DNA from: Bimastos eiseni
Lineage: Eukaryota > Annelida > Clitellata > Crassiclitellata > Lumbricidae
Direction: 5' to 3'
DNA length: 64,000 nt
Assembly: GCA_959347315.1 (NCBI GenBank)
Contig: OY365813.1
Span: 14,323,567 to 14,387,566 of the forward strand
Positions within the stretch are counted from its first letter, which is position 1. Each line of letters begins with the position of its first letter. A model generated the notes under the pieces. The model searched no databases. It had not been told where the DNA came from and saw only the letters and a list, made by a program, of their open reading frames with translations. The translations under genes were made by a program, and so were the position numbers. Positions 21,870 through 33,315 of this stretch are shown here, piece after piece.

Positions 21870-22684
21870 CAGAGTTGTATGGTTTCGTGACAGTGTCTCG
21901 GTCTCGAGACAGTTGTTTAGTGTCTCGATCGGTCTCGATCGGTCTCGGAAGCCTGTTGTCTCTGTCTTGCGGTAGTGTCTCGAATTTTTAGAAACTGTCT
22001 TGTTCTGCCTGAAACAAGCGGTCTCAATAAGTTTCGCGTTAACTGTCTTAAAAGCTAGAAACTGAAACCGGAATCTGGTCATAGCGCCCGAGTCACAATC
22101 ATGATACTGAAATCAATTCAATTATCGTAAAGTGGAAAATGTCTGAGAGAGAACCTGAAATTGTGAAGTTTACGTTTACGCAATTTGACGTAGGCTAATT
22201 GACAAACAATAGCTATGGCGTGCCGTTTGTCATTGATGTAAAACCAACATAACGGAAACGATCGGAATAACTTCGAGTTTTTCAGGGTGAGAAAGGATAT
22301 GCACAAATTTATAATTTCGTTTGGTATTTGGTATCGAATTTTGTTGCTTAACACCGTCTAGAAGATTTCTGACGTGTCTTATACTAATCAGAAGATCGGC
22401 CGACGGAGAGATATCAAAAAAGATGAAACGCGGCAATATAAAAACTGTTCTTGGGAATTGGTACTACATACATTAGGCTGTAAGTTTCAAATTGAAATTA
22501 CAAATGAACCTTATTCCCGAAAACTAATACATTAGTATTTTACGGCCTTTTATATAAGATCACTTGTCTTTTACTGTCTCGTATATTGTCAAGTACTGTC
22601 TTGAACCTAGTGTCTCGGTCTTGGTGCCTGACTGTCTCGGTTTTGGTCTCGGTCTTGAAGTTTCAAGTCGTGCATACAACGCTG
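21870..22684. mobile_element. Non-autonomous hAT-like element with perfect 8-bp target duplication
   Basis: Flanked by identical GAAATAAC at 21862-21869 and 22685-22692. Ends are CAGAGTTGTATG and the inverted CAGCGTTGTATG. Subterminal DNA repeats 'GTCTCGGTCTCGAGACAG'-like motifs, similar in design to the GAGACC family but with a different interior. The 815-bp interior has only short frames. Confidence 0.85.
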
Positions 22685-22946
22685 GAAATAACAGTCTGAC
22701 AATAATTTAACGCAGGATTGCTTACACATGAGTGGCAGTGAACAGTAATAGTGGCTAGAATTAATAACAGACTTGTAAATGTTTTTGTATAATTATCTGG
22801 GGATAAATTGAAAGTCGTCTTTGGGTGGGAGGACATGGTTACATGTTCTAGGTCAGTGATCACCTACTTTTTGTCTGTGAGGAGCCGCATTGCTGCCAAG
22901 ATCAGCAACTTACGGAGCCGCCATGTTTTTAAGAGCACAACAAATG

Positions 22947-22979
22947 GATGCTAGTCGCTTTACCATAGCGACTAGCATC
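22947..22979. repeat. Perfect 13-bp inverted repeat (hairpin)
   Basis: GATGCTAGTCGCT and its exact reverse complement are separated by TTACCAT. No U tract follows and no gene ends nearby, so it is more likely part of a decayed repeat starting near 22854 (CAGTGATCACC) than a regulatory hairpin. Confidence 0.8.
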
Positions 22980-25900
22980 ATTAGCCTCTAGTTTTAATCT
23001 TATTAGGCTAATATTATATATAATAGCTATGGAATAGTCTATCCAGCGATGATCAAGAAATTATTTATATCTAATAAAAATGAAACAATTCGTAGTGTTA
23101 TATTTATTCGTCTTTACGTTATGGTTGTGAACCAGTTCGAAACTACACATGCGCGCATAGGCCAATATATCGATCGTGGTATTATGGTATACAAATAATT
23201 TTCTCAAGATATCCAACCGAGCCATGTTTAACTCTGCTCCACTTTTCTGTAGCAATTAATCTCCTTTCTGAATTCGGCACATTTTCAATTGTTTCATCTC
23301 CCGCATCTCCGCTATTTATCACCCCAAGGACTTGCCAATCAAAATTGCAGCGCCGTCTCTTCGAGAACTCATCACATCATCAGGCGCCTCAAACTCTTGA
23401 CAGTATATATGTAACGATTACGCCGCCCCTCTGACTTCTCTGGAAACCGGACCTCGAAACTTCCTGGACTACCCTTGACCTTGGGAGACTGAGAGTTGAG
23501 ACAATCCATCTGATTCGACGCAGATCTCGTAAATAAGCTGTCAGATGCGTACATTGCGCTTAGCTTTCGAGTGGCTCTTTAGAAGTTTGAAGATTCGATC
23601 ACTTGATCTAGAAGATTCTCGCGCGTGGTCGTTATCTAGGTCCTTTACTTTGATTTAGGACGGTTCCTTACTGAGAAAGTTTTTTCCATTGACATGGCCA
23701 AAAAACAAGCAAACTAGGTTACAAAATGAGAACCTAGATACTTCTAAATCAGTCGGTTAAGATGCCGTGTAATGTCACTTAAAAATGCCTCGTCCATCAA
23801 ACATAAAAGGAAATTTTGAAATGCTCTGCCTTTTCTCTCTGAAATATTATTTAATTGTGCTGCAACAGCAAAAGAAACGATCCAAGACCTTCTCTTTTCT
23901 ATTTTATTTCGTCATAAAATTACATTATAAGAATGTAATTTTCTGGAATGCTCTGAACAGCCGCCACAAATCTACCGGTTGGTGACCACTGTTCTCGGTC
24001 TTAATTGGTGATTGGAGTGGGGGCGGAGTTAAGGTAGGAGTTGGTGAAGAATATGCTTGGGGTTTATGAAATGGAGGAAAGGCTATGTTTGCAAGTTCAG
24101 AGACTGTTGGAAAGGATTGTTCTAATAACCTAGGCGTTTGACTCTTTTTATGAGTCTTTCCAGACGTACATTCTGTATCAGAGGATATAGGGATAGACCC
24201 CATCAGGATGTGGAGACATAGGCCTATACCAATTTAGCAACGGACGTGGCTTCAATTGGTTATACAATAAATGGAAGAGGAAGAAAATTCACGTGATTTG
24301 AGTTTTCTGATAGCATAAAATGAGGATGAGCAAGTTGCAGTTGAGGGGATCAATGTGAGCTGTGATTTTAATGTCACATATGACGATTTTGCCTGCTTGG
24401 ACCTAAATAGGTAAGCTATAGAAATTGCGTGGAGTTCCTGCGCCCGAAAGTTCGGTCTAAAAACGCACCGAAAAATGACTTCTGCGTCCGAAAGTTCTTG
24501 GTAGGCCTATAGTGCTAAAAATGACATTAACCCTAACCTAGGCATAAACGACCCTCAAGACCCCTAACCTAATCCTAATCGACCCTTACAATTCTTAATT
24601 TGACCCTAACCGACCCTCACGACGCATATATTACAAATTGTAGGTTTTTTAACAGCGCGCATACGCCATGCGCAGAGGTAGTCACACGCGAAATTTTGTA
24701 TGAGTTCGGCCATAGAAGTAGAATTTTATTTTAATTTTGGGCCGAAGGTTCGGCAGCAGATGATTTATCTATAGAAATTACATGTTCCGACCTCAATGGA
24801 ATGACATTCATTACCAGGATGCTTTAGACTTATTAACATGTGTTATGGCATTACTAAACGAAATTATTACTGTACGTTATTATTAATACTATTTGTCAGT
24901 TTATATTGAATTTCAATAGGCCATTTTGCGTTGTTAATGGAGTAGGCCAAATAAATTCTATTTTAGTTACTTACCATGGTATGTTTAGTGGCGCTAAGAG
25001 CTCAAATTGTCAAAGTGACGTCTGGTTAAGTGTTGATTCTTCAAGTAAATAATCATAGATGGGAGTGTGATTGTCCGTTTTGATGCCGAAATTGCATTAA
25101 ATAAATTAAATTAATTGTTTTACAATTTCTTTTAATTTGTATTGCGTAGTTTTTAAAACTGAGTTATTTTTACTTTTTTCAACTTCTAGTTGGTCTGAGT
25201 TCACGCTATATGCATGCAAATGGGCGTGCGCTGCTGCTAGAATAGTCACAGTGCGCAACGAGGAGCACTCAGATGAACATTCTGAGAGAGTCTGAATACG
25301 TTTCAATTAGACTAGACTGAGGTTATAATTTAGCTGCTCGAGGCAAACGTCACAAATACCGTCAAGATGAATTCGATGTCACTAAGTCTTAGAGCGCAGG
25401 ATACATCATCTGGTGTATGTCTTCATTTCGCTTCTTAGTTATCCTAATTGTGTGTTATTAATATTTTAATCTATTATTTCAACTACTACAATTTACCTGT
25501 TTTTATTGCTTGCTTTAACCGTTTTTAGGGTTTTTTAGGGTGAGTGGCACGTGTGTAGTAAAATTGCATTAAATGTGATGTAATTGAACATCATTTATAT
25601 ATATTTCTTTATTTATTCAGCAATGCCGAACTGTACAACAGCTCGACCTTGTGGCAGCATTTAATCTATGAACTAATGGCTTATGGATATCAGAGTTAGA
25701 TAGTGAATTGGTGACAGAGAGACAAATGAATTTTTAAAATGTGATATGCCTCAGAGATGTAGAAGTGGTCTTAATGTTAGCAATTGTTAGAACAGTTAGC
25801 AATACAGTGCACAGCAGGCTGAGTTACCAAGGGCTGGCCCACACACAAGTATGAGCTGTGGAACCAACCAAGAGATTCCGGTCGCTTAATAGGCTGAGGT

Positions 25901-25989
25901 AAGTGATGTTAGCAAATGAGCAGCATGGTTATAGGGATGACTGCCCCTAGATGGGTTTATGATAGGCTATAGAGTTTCTCTAGCGTCAA
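22980..25989. other. Long intergenic stretch, no gene supported
   Basis: Three kilobases of AT-rich DNA with small frames only. 24520-24620 has scattered CCCTAAC/GACCCTAA words. A missing first exon of the TMEM165-like gene could lie here, but I cannot identify its signal-peptide coding sequence. Confidence 0.35.
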
Positions 25990-26412
25990 GGAAACAACTC
26001 GTCGCGTGAGAATTATCTTGTTGTAACTCCACTTTAAAAAAAATGCGTGTAAGAGTTGATATGTAGCGGGCGATATGTTCTCTTTCTTCAGTTTCAATAA
26101 CTAAGAGATACGACAGGTCGTTTTAAAGATACTCATCAAAAACTGTCGCATCTCCTGAAAAGCTCATCATTGATTGGACACAGTAGATCGAACAGGCCGG
26201 ATCATAGTGCGGTATATCCAGATAATTAAAAACATTTCCTTAAAAACTTTGCGCTATGTCTATGAACATTTAAACGAAATGCTCACACTCGTTAATAATT
26301 TTCTAATTGGCAAGATAATTCTCACGCAATCCTTTCCCACCAAACTCATTTTTCTTGGAATTTTTGATTTTGTAGATTCGCCAAGATAATTCTCACACGA
26401 CAAGCTGTTATT
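25990..26412. mobile_element. Short inverted-repeat element (MITE-like)
   Basis: CTCGTCGCGTGAGAATTATC at about 26000 is inverted at about 26378-26403 (GATAATTCTCACACGACAAG), with 18-20 matching positions. A third partial copy of the motif (AAGATAATTCTCACGC) lies near 26311. Target duplication is not clear and no frame of interest is seen. Confidence 0.55.
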
Positions 26413-27126
26413 TTTCATGGCTAGAACTCCACCACTGCTTTTACTCTTTTAGTGCCAATTCCATACCTGGAGAAAGGAGGGAGGTGACATTGAGCATATT
26501 TGTTTTGATGCAGTTTTGTTAAAGGAAGCTGACCCATGGTCGCCTGATGCCCTGGTTTTCTGACCAATTGGACTTCGACCCTGCTTCTGTTACGGATTAC
26601 AATTCTCGGCTACGATTTTGCTTGATGCTAACATCAGCTCTTGCCAATCAATCGATCAATCAATCATTTTATTGCAGCCAACCTGATTAGCAGTGCTCAG
26701 TAGAATAATAATAAATAGTAATAATAAAAATTCATTTATTGATATACATGGAATGTCACACCGCAAACCATTACAATATGTTGCAATAATTTGTTCAAGG
26801 TTCCTGTGACATTGGTAACATAGCCCTAAATGGATCTAGATCCCTCTAGTTAATGTCACATAAAATACTTGCTTATTATACATGAATGACTATCGTGCAT
26901 TATACGGCTGCATTGCAGAACCCATTAGATTTGATCAGGGCGTCAATCCCCCTGAGTGATGGAGGCAAACTCCTGGTCTCAAATGTCAGAATGGCAAAAT
27001 ATCCCCCCTAAGACTAAAAAAATATCCCCTGCCTGGAACTGGAAGGCATTTGCCTCTGGACCCCCTATCTGGACGCCCCTGTATTTAATTATGTTGGATA
27101 TTCAGAATTTCTTTTACTTCTTTCAG

Positions 27127-27343
27127 TTTCCATCAGGAGTGCACACTGACTTGACCAGTGATCGAGGCCAGCATGCGGACGTCAACTTGGTACATGCCTT
27201 CGTGGCCTCTCTTTCTGTCATCATCATCTCTGAAATCGGTGACAAGACGTTCTTTATTGCTGCCATAATGGCCATGACTCATTCAAGGCTCACGGTGTTT
27301 TCAGGAGCGATTGCAGCACTCGGGTTGATGACCGTTCTCTCGG
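27127..27343 (+). CDS. TMEM165: TMEM165 first visible exon (motif E-x-G-D-K-T)
   Basis: The acceptor is a clear pyrimidine tract ending TTCTTTCAG. The exon encodes N-L-V-H-A-F-V-A-S-L-S-V-I-I-I-S, then the catalytic E-I-G-D-K-T-F-F and the second helix, ending in phase 1 at a GTTTGT donor (27344). The reading frame is open upstream but intronic. Confidence 0.93.
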
Positions 27344-30300
27344 GTTTGTTCTAAATCTGATCTGATACATGACTTCTACAGTCATCTTCATTTGTTTATG
27401 TTGACATATAAAATAACTCCGTGTGAAGTTTACTCTGAGTTGCTCCCAGTCCAATTACGGCAAAGGAAGTCAGTGATATGCAAGTGGAAAAACAAAGTTG
27501 CATTACTCTGTGGCACCAATCACATCTCTAAGGGGGCCTCTCTTCCAAGTGTTATCAAAGTTATTGTATAGATTAAATTGGATTGTGGAAGCACTTCGAT
27601 TATTAGTTTGGCACAGTGAGCATGTTAATGTCAACATGGAAATATTTGGGGAACTGTGAGAAAGGAGAATTTAATTTTGCAATTAATTTCTATATCAATG
27701 AATCTAAATTTGAAATGTACCTATAGATGACTAGATTATATTATCTTTGCGCTGCTGGCTGGGATTTGATTCTGTTGAATGTGTCAGGCACTTGTTAAAT
27801 ATCATTAATTTTTTACTTTCGGTTGTGTTATTTAGCGTTTGATTAGAAGTTTTCCTTTCTTGTTTTCTGCTTATTATCCAACTGTTTCTGGTTTGTTTCC
27901 AGCACTTCTTGGATATGCCACGACCGTCATTCCACACTGGTTTACACATTATGTTTCATCGGCTTTGTTTGCAATATTTGGGCTTAAGATGCTTAAAGAA
28001 GGTTTGAAAATTTCTCTTCTCGTAAAGGTCCGATTGCTCTATTTGTCTTTATGTGTATTGCTTAGCAGTCCAATATCAGAGCTCAGGAACCAAATCATTC
28101 ATTTGTTTCCACCCACATCAATACATTGAACTTGAGCAACCTGTGAAATGCATTCTCATTGTTTCTGCTCTGAAGGGAAGTAATTCGTAACTGGCGAAGC
28201 TGGTTATTGCAGCCATGGGTGGGTTGATATATGTGCGGTGAAAGGCAAGGCTTCTGGTCTAGTATGAACCCCAAGTCCCGGACCGAGTCAAGGAATGTAA
28301 TGTGTGAAAGGACAAAATCAAAATGGGATTATTTGCTTCGTCTTTGAAGTTTAGTTTATCTGTAAGCTAATTGTTTCTGCCAAAACATCCGTGGTTACCA
28401 TTTAGCTTAGGCTGTTGCATCTCTTGGTTGGTAAGTTTATTGTGCTAAGTGTTGCCTTCGTCTTATGTCAGTGGTTCTCAACCATTTTAGTCCTGCAAAC
28501 CCCTGATAATATTTCCAAAGTTGTGGCAACCTCAACTATAGAATTTTTATGAAATTTTTACAAGACTTTACTGCCACACGACGAATCATAGTGCAAGGAT
28601 CGCATGAAGATTAATTTGAGTTGCAACTTTATAGTAGTTAGTAATTTAGAATAGTACATGAATATTAGATATGAGAAACTATGCTGACAACAGTTGCTAT
28701 ATTTTATTAATTATTCCTGGAGGTTCGAGCTGACCCATGGCAAGTCGTAAGGCGGCCCCCGTGAGGGTTGCGACCCACAGGCTGAGAACCGCTGTCCCAT
28801 GTTATGTATTTATCTGTCCTTTTATATAGTGCTTTGTTGACTTCACAAGAATGCATTGATAATGTTCTGTGTTGAATTTAAAATAGTGTTGTTTGTTATT
28901 ATAATTTATTATTGTTGTTTGGCCATAATTATCTATTGTTATGCTGTCTGTTTACAGCATATGGTATGAATGATAACGAAGGACTGGAGGGGTACGAGGA
29001 AGTGCAGACAGAGCTTCGAAAGAAAGAGGAAGAAGAGGCGAGTATCCATGATGACAACATGTGTTCTTGTTGGCTGCCGAATGATTGCAATTATCAATTG
29101 AAGATATATGTAGTCCCATTGCATGAGAGAGATGTCAAAGGCATGCTAGCCTAACACAATCAAACCATGATCGAAATAGAATTGTCGTCAGACGCTGGTT
29201 TGTTCAAAGTGGCAGAGAGATACCAATTGGGCATAACCTAGCAGACAATTTCTACCGGATGCCGAATCTGGCTATTTGGAGACACTATTTGCCGGATCTG
29301 GGTACGAACTGAATAGTAGTGGCAGCTCTGGCCCGGCGAGTACCAGCCGCAGATGAAGCTGAAAATTTTTGACTTTCAAAACCGTTTCAAGGAATGAAAA
29401 ATTATCAAAATAAATGTTTGTGCTTGTAATTACTACTAATATGGTTATAAATTTTAATTTTCGTTTTTAGATTTTTAAGTATTTATAAAAATATTATGGA
29501 ATTAAATTTTTAAAATTTTTGACTATTTGTGATTGCAATATTTGCCTAGGTGAATACTTCCGAATAGTCCCCAAAAACGGGATATTCGGCCGAGGCGAAT
29601 GTACGAAGTGATTTCCAGTTATGCCCTAATACCAATGAGTTTATGTAACAAGTTTTTAAGCAGTTAATTCCAGAATCAAGATGAACTGATTATAGTGAAG
29701 CTTCTGTTGATTATGATTTTTCAATGTTTCTGATACAAATCTTACCTTTGACTGCAGTTCATGCACAGTTTCTGGTCCTTTAATTAGGGCCTTGGGGCAC
29801 TCGACTGTATAGGACTATCAATTGAGAGGTTGGGTGGTCGTGACTTCTTGTCAGGGTAGAAAGTTAGTTAAAAATTTTTGCTCCATCTGCAACACTGCTT
29901 AACCAATTCGGCTATCATGAGTACATTGTCAGTGGGCAGATGAGAGGATTGGCCACCTGCCCTCGTAAGCTGAGGCTAAGAAAATGATGTCACGCGATTG
30001 CTGTACAAATGAATTTATTCCTATCACCTTGTCACCTTGTGCTGTCAGTTCTTGGAACTCTGGGGTCGTCATGATCAACCTTCTTATAGTGATCATAATT
30101 CCTGTTGTTTGCTTTCTCTTTACTCTAACTACCCCAAGGATGTCTGTTGTGTAATTTCTTATGATGATTTATTTATTTTGTGATTGTACATTCTTTTCTT
30201 GTTCGCATTATGATGCTCCTGCAGTGTGTTTGCAAGTGGTTCAATAAAGTACATACTTACTTAACCACTTAATACACAAGGCTATCTCAGGGGTTAGTTT

Positions 30301-31233
30301 CTAAGGAACTGCTGCTCTTCTTCCCAAATGCACCTCGCTCCCCATGTTCACATCTCGCTCTGAACTGTGTGGCATGAGTGTGCATTTGTTTGTAGGAGTC
30401 TCTACCCCATTTTCATTCCACTTTGAAATCTGTCTTATATGGCCTAGGTTGGACCAGGAGCGCCTCTGAATAGATTTCTTGAAGAGGCGCTATATGAAGT
30501 TTCATTGATTGATTGACTAGGAGGTGATGACCTTGGAAAACTTTCTGTGTACTTGTGTTTTAGCTGCATAAGATGAGTGTCGTGGTAGATGCGGAGGCTG
30601 GCATCGCCCGTATTCCTTATCGTCGATTCCTTTACTCCTTGTTTTCAAGGATCTTCATTCAGGCATTTGTGATGACGTTCCTTGCAGAATGGGGTGATCG
30701 TTCGCAAATCAGCACCATCATTCTTGCAGCTCGAGATGTGAGCAGGACTAATTATTGTTTATATTTTGTATTTTTTTAATTGTTTTACTTTTTAACGCTT
30801 ATATTGTTGTTATATTATTATGTGTGTTTGATGTCTTCCATTAGTATACAAACTTTTCTATCTCTTGTTCTATTTCTTTATTTGTACATTTATTTAATTT
30901 AATGTATTATGAATTTTTTACTTTTAGCAAGACCTACCACTATTATTAATACAAAACTATTGACAGTTTTGAATTCTGTTGTAATTATTTCATCTGTTAT
31001 CTAGCCATTGAAATTTAGAATTTACGTATGACGTGTTGACTTTCACAATAATATTAGCAGTGGGTAATCCAAGATTGTGATGTATTAGAGCATTTATGTA
31101 GAGCTTCAAGTTATCTACTCAGAGGCGTTTATTCTCGGTATGAAGTTGACAAGGTCTCAACTTGTGACAAGTATCAAGCGAAAATCACGTAACAGATATT
31201 GTCTTGGCACTTATAGAACTAGTCAGTATATAC

Positions 31234-31274
<41 letters not shown>

Positions 31275-33200
31275 GAGAAAGAGAGAGATCTGCTTAGTGT
31301 AGTCGGCATGACCCCCAGAGGGATGAAACTATAATAATATTATATCTGTTCCACAACGAACACAGGCACGAACACAGGCACGAAGGCATATGAGTGGCAT
31401 ATCAAGTACAGGTGTGTAGATGCATATAATTATAAGGACTACTATGAATCATTGTTTCAATTGTTATTTCCAGTGCATTTCCCTCAGCTGTATACTTGAC
31501 CCATTTGAGCCTATTCAGATAGACTGACCACAGCGGTCCATTTGGTTAAGATTGTACCCCAGGAGGATGATATGCTTTGGGGAGATCTGATTGGTAGCTA
31601 GCAGGCGGCAGGTATTCATTAGACCAAGCCTCTCAAACCTTGGGCTTTAAGATAATGCCAATTGTCTCAGCTCTCACAACAGTACTAAATTGGTTAAGAT
31701 AATGCATGTTGTCTTACCTTTCAGAGTTAATTGCTTACCGTATATACTCGACTATAAGTCGATTCAAGTAAAAGTCGAAGTGCAGTTTTTGGACAGAAAT
31801 ACCATCCAAAATTGACAGCTCGAATATAAGTCGAACCCATTAAATCAAAAACGAGTGATAAATCGAAAGGTATAGCTTGATATCTGCTGTCTTTTGGCTG
31901 AGAAGTTCGGCGGATTTCTCCGCGAAATATTTATTTTACTATGGGCAGATCAATATTAATGAATGCAGGCATCCTAAATCGAGAGGTATAGCCTGATATC
32001 TGTTGTCTTTTGGCGGAGAAGTTCGGCGGATTTCTCCGCGAAATATATATTTTACTATGGGCAGATCAATCTTATTGTATGCGGCCGTCCTAAATTGAGA
32101 GGTATAGCCTGATATCTGTTGTCTTTTGGCAGAGAGGTTCGGCGGATTTCTCCATGAAATTTATATGTTATTGTGGACAGATCAATATTAATGCATGTGG
32201 CCATCATAAATCAAGATATATAGTTTGATATCTGCTCTTGAATGTTGAATATTAGGCAACAGTTCGGCATACCAACTGTGAAAGCCAATGCATTGAGAAC
32301 TTGTTTCTGAAATGATCGTTGCGATTTCAGAATGTGATTGGTGTGATAATTGGAGGAACGCTTGGACATGCCCTGTGCACTGGGCTGGCTGTCATTGGAG
32401 GCCGGATTGTGGCTCAGAAGATATCCATGAGAACTGGTAGGTTTCATTTGCGAGAAGTTCGCAGCCAGCATGGACAAATGGTTTCGCTTTCCTGGTGGCA
32501 GTGTTTGCAGCAGTGATAGTGTTTGTGATAATGGTGGGATTTTTGTTGGTGGTGATGTTTGTGGTGGTGCGATGTTTGTGATGGTGCTTATGTTTGTGGT
32601 GGTGATGGCAGTGATGTTTGTGGTGGTGATGGCAGTGATGTTTGTTGTGATGTTTGTGATGGCATTTGTTGTGATGTTTGTGATGGCATTTGTTGTGATG
32701 TATGTGATGGCGTTTGTTGTGATGTATGTGATGGCGTTTGTTGTGATGGTGTTTGTTGTGATGTTTGTGATGGCGTTTGTTGTGATGTTTGTGATGGTGG
32801 TGATGTTTGTTATGATGGCGGTGATGTTTGTTGTGATGGCGGTGATGTTTGTTGTGATGCTTGTGATGGTGGTGATATTTGTTGTGATGTTTGTGGTGAT
32901 CATGGTGATGACGGTGATGTTTGTGATAGTGTTTGTGTTGGAGTTAAGTGTTTGATAGTGTATTGGTTAGTTTGCTAACTTGCTTAGTCAGCGAGAGGGA
33001 TGTGCCATATGCCAGGGCTAAGAAAATGAAGTCGCTAACACTTCACACCCATGATAAGAATTGGTTGGCTTATTAAGAGACCTCTTCTTAGCATCTGACT
33101 ATTCTCAACATGTTGATTCTTTGTTTTAGTCCATGTTGTTGGCGCTGTCGTTTTCTTGATCTTTGCCGTTTCTGCCTTCTTTATCGATGACAATCCCTAA
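27127..33200 (+). CDS. TMEM165: TMEM165/GDT1 family cation transporter (partial, 6 exons)
   Basis: Exons: 27127-27343, 27903-28001, 28958-about 29041, 30564-30737, 32331-32436, 33130-33200 (stop TAA). The protein is a multi-pass membrane protein of the UPF0016/GDT1 family, known in animals and yeast as a Golgi Mn2+/Ca2+ (H+-coupled) transporter needed for glycosylation. Both hallmark motifs are present: E-I-G-D-K-T in the first visible exon and E-W-G-D-R-S in the fourth. Order matches the family: first half, a cytosolic acidic linker rich in E and K (Y-E-E-V-Q-T-E-L-R-K-K), then the second half, ending F-F-I-D-D-N-P. Phases agree at all junctions except exon 3 to 4, where the donor is uncertain. 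The N-terminal exon with signal sequence was not found upstream. Introns carry a hAT-like element, LINE tails and minisatellites. Confidence 0.93.
27903..28001 (+). CDS. TMEM165: TMEM165 second visible exon
   Basis: Acceptor TTTCCAG, donor GTTTGA. The split codon g|CA gives Ala. It encodes L-L-G-Y-A-T-T-V-I-P-H-W-F-T, then F-A-I-F-G-L-K-M-L-K-E, the third transmembrane segment of the first half. G-Y-A-T-T-V-I-P is strongly conserved in the family. Confidence 0.93.
28469..28794. mobile_element. hAT-like MITE with CAGTGGTTCTCAACC ends
   Basis: Left end CAGTGGTTCTCAACCATTTT, right end AGGCTGAGAACCGCTG (inverted). Flanks are TCTTATGT (28461-28468) and TCCCATGT (28795-28802), a 6/8 match to an 8-bp duplication. 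The 326-bp element has no frame. These ends are typical of a widespread animal hAT non-autonomous group. It lies within an intron of the TMEM165 gene. Confidence 0.85.
28958..29041 (+). CDS. TMEM165: TMEM165 third visible exon (acidic linker)
   Basis: The acceptor GTTTACAG is clear. The exon encodes Y-G-M-N-D-N-E-G-L-E-G-Y-E-E-V-Q, then a K/E-rich stretch, the cytosolic linker between the two halves. The 3' boundary is uncertain. GTATCC after 29041 is the nearest donor but leaves phase 1, while the next exon's obvious acceptor is phase 0. An alternative acceptor at 30589, or an unseen donor, would resolve this. Confidence 0.75.
29045..30205. other. Intron DNA, no repeat boundary placed
   Basis: AT-rich intron. 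A GC-richer, SINE-like patch lies at 29815-29990, and 30100-30200 resembles common interspersed DNA. No coding signal. Confidence 0.35.
30376..30520 (+). mobile_element. LINE 3' tail fragment
   Basis: 'CATTCCACTTTGAAATCTGT ... GAGGCGCTATATGAAG' followed by (ATTG)n. The same segment occurs reversed at 38693-38815 and within the duplicate at 37090-37230. The ending corresponds to the tail that follows ORF2 C-terminal code at 590-806 and 51400-51690. Confidence 0.6.
30564..30737 (+). CDS. TMEM165: TMEM165 fourth visible exon (motif E-W-G-D-R-S)
   Basis: It encodes R-I-P-Y-R-R-F-L-Y-S-L-F-S-R-I-F, then F-L-A-E-W-G-D-R-S-Q-I-S-T and I-I-L-A-A-R-D, the second hallmark motif of the family. Acceptor GTTTTAG, donor GTGAGC, end phase 0. 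A near-identical, frameshifted copy lies at 37272-37447. Confidence 0.93.
31231..31272. repeat. (TA)n microsatellite in TMEM165 intron
   Basis: About 40 bases of TA dinucleotide followed by GAGA-rich sequence. Confidence 0.9.
31740..31857. repeat. Interspersed 'CGTATATACTCGACTATAAG' repeat start
   Basis: The 'TATACTCGACTATAAGTCGA' and 'CTCGAATATAAGTCGAACCC' blocks are characteristic of an interspersed DNA repeat. I cannot name its family. It leads directly into the tandem array that follows. Confidence 0.4.
31858..32235. repeat. Tandem repeat, about 116-bp unit, 3.2 copies
   Basis: Unit begins AAATCGAGAGGTATAGCCTG at about 31861, 31976, 32092 and 32209 (last copy partial). Each unit contains the small palindromic 'GGCGGATTTCTCCGCGAAAT'. 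It lies in the TMEM165 intron 95 bases before the exon at 32331. Confidence 0.85.
32331..32436 (+). CDS. TMEM165: TMEM165 fifth visible exon
   Basis: Acceptor GCGATTTCAG, donor GTAGGT after one base of a split codon. It encodes N-V-I-G-V-I-I-G-G-T-L-G-H-A-L-C-T-G and A-V-I-G-G-R-I-V-A-Q-K-I-S, the conserved G-H-x-x-C-T-x-x-A-V-x-G-G segment of GDT1 proteins. Confidence 0.93.
32530..32945. repeat. GATG/TTTGT minisatellite in TMEM165 intron
   Basis: An array of variable units such as GTGATGTTTGTGATGGCGTT and GATGTTTGTTGTGATGGC, of about 21-24 bp. It produces frames on both strands (Met/Val/Phe-rich plus, Thr/Asn/Ile-rich minus) that are repeat artefacts. Confidence 0.9.
33130..33200 (+). CDS. 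TMEM165: TMEM165 last exon
   Basis: Acceptor TTGTTTTAG. The split codon g|TC gives Val. It encodes H-V-V-G-A-V-V-F-L-I-F-A-V-S-A-F-F-I-D-D, then N-P and stop TAA (33198-33200), matching the terminal helix and short tail of the family. Confidence 0.92.
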
Positions 33201-33315
33201 GCACAGAAGTTACAAGATTTCACTGCATTCGTTCAGCTACACAACATTCCTCCAGTTTGTGTTGTGATTAATTTATTTGCTGTGCTTTGGTTGTGGACGT
33301 ACCCAGCTATTTTTG

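Larger units (their letters stand above)
30206..30747. repeat. Source copy of a 0.54-kb duplication that includes a TMEM165 exon
   Basis: This 542-bp block recurs at 36915-37455 with only a handful of differences, including a 1-bp deletion in the exon. It contains a LINE-type tail (GGACCAGGAGCGCCTCTGA ... AGAGGCGCTATATGAAG, 30459-30505), the splice acceptor, the whole exon at 30564-30737 and its donor. Confidence 0.95.

Noticed and set aside
24520..24625. Interstitial telomere-like repeats (CCCTAA words)
   Set aside because: Only scattered CCCTAAC/GACCCTAA variants without a regular hexamer register; more likely an ordinary degenerate repeat.
26956..27126. The in-frame ATG at 26956 as the TMEM165 start
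   Set aside because: A strong polypyrimidine tract and CAG precede 27127; the upstream codons have no signal sequence and read as intron or repeat.
32211..32955. Thr/Asn-rich and Met/Val-rich frames of 139-230 codons
   Set aside because: They overlap a TMEM165 exon and an intronic minisatellite on both strands, so they are repeat artefacts.
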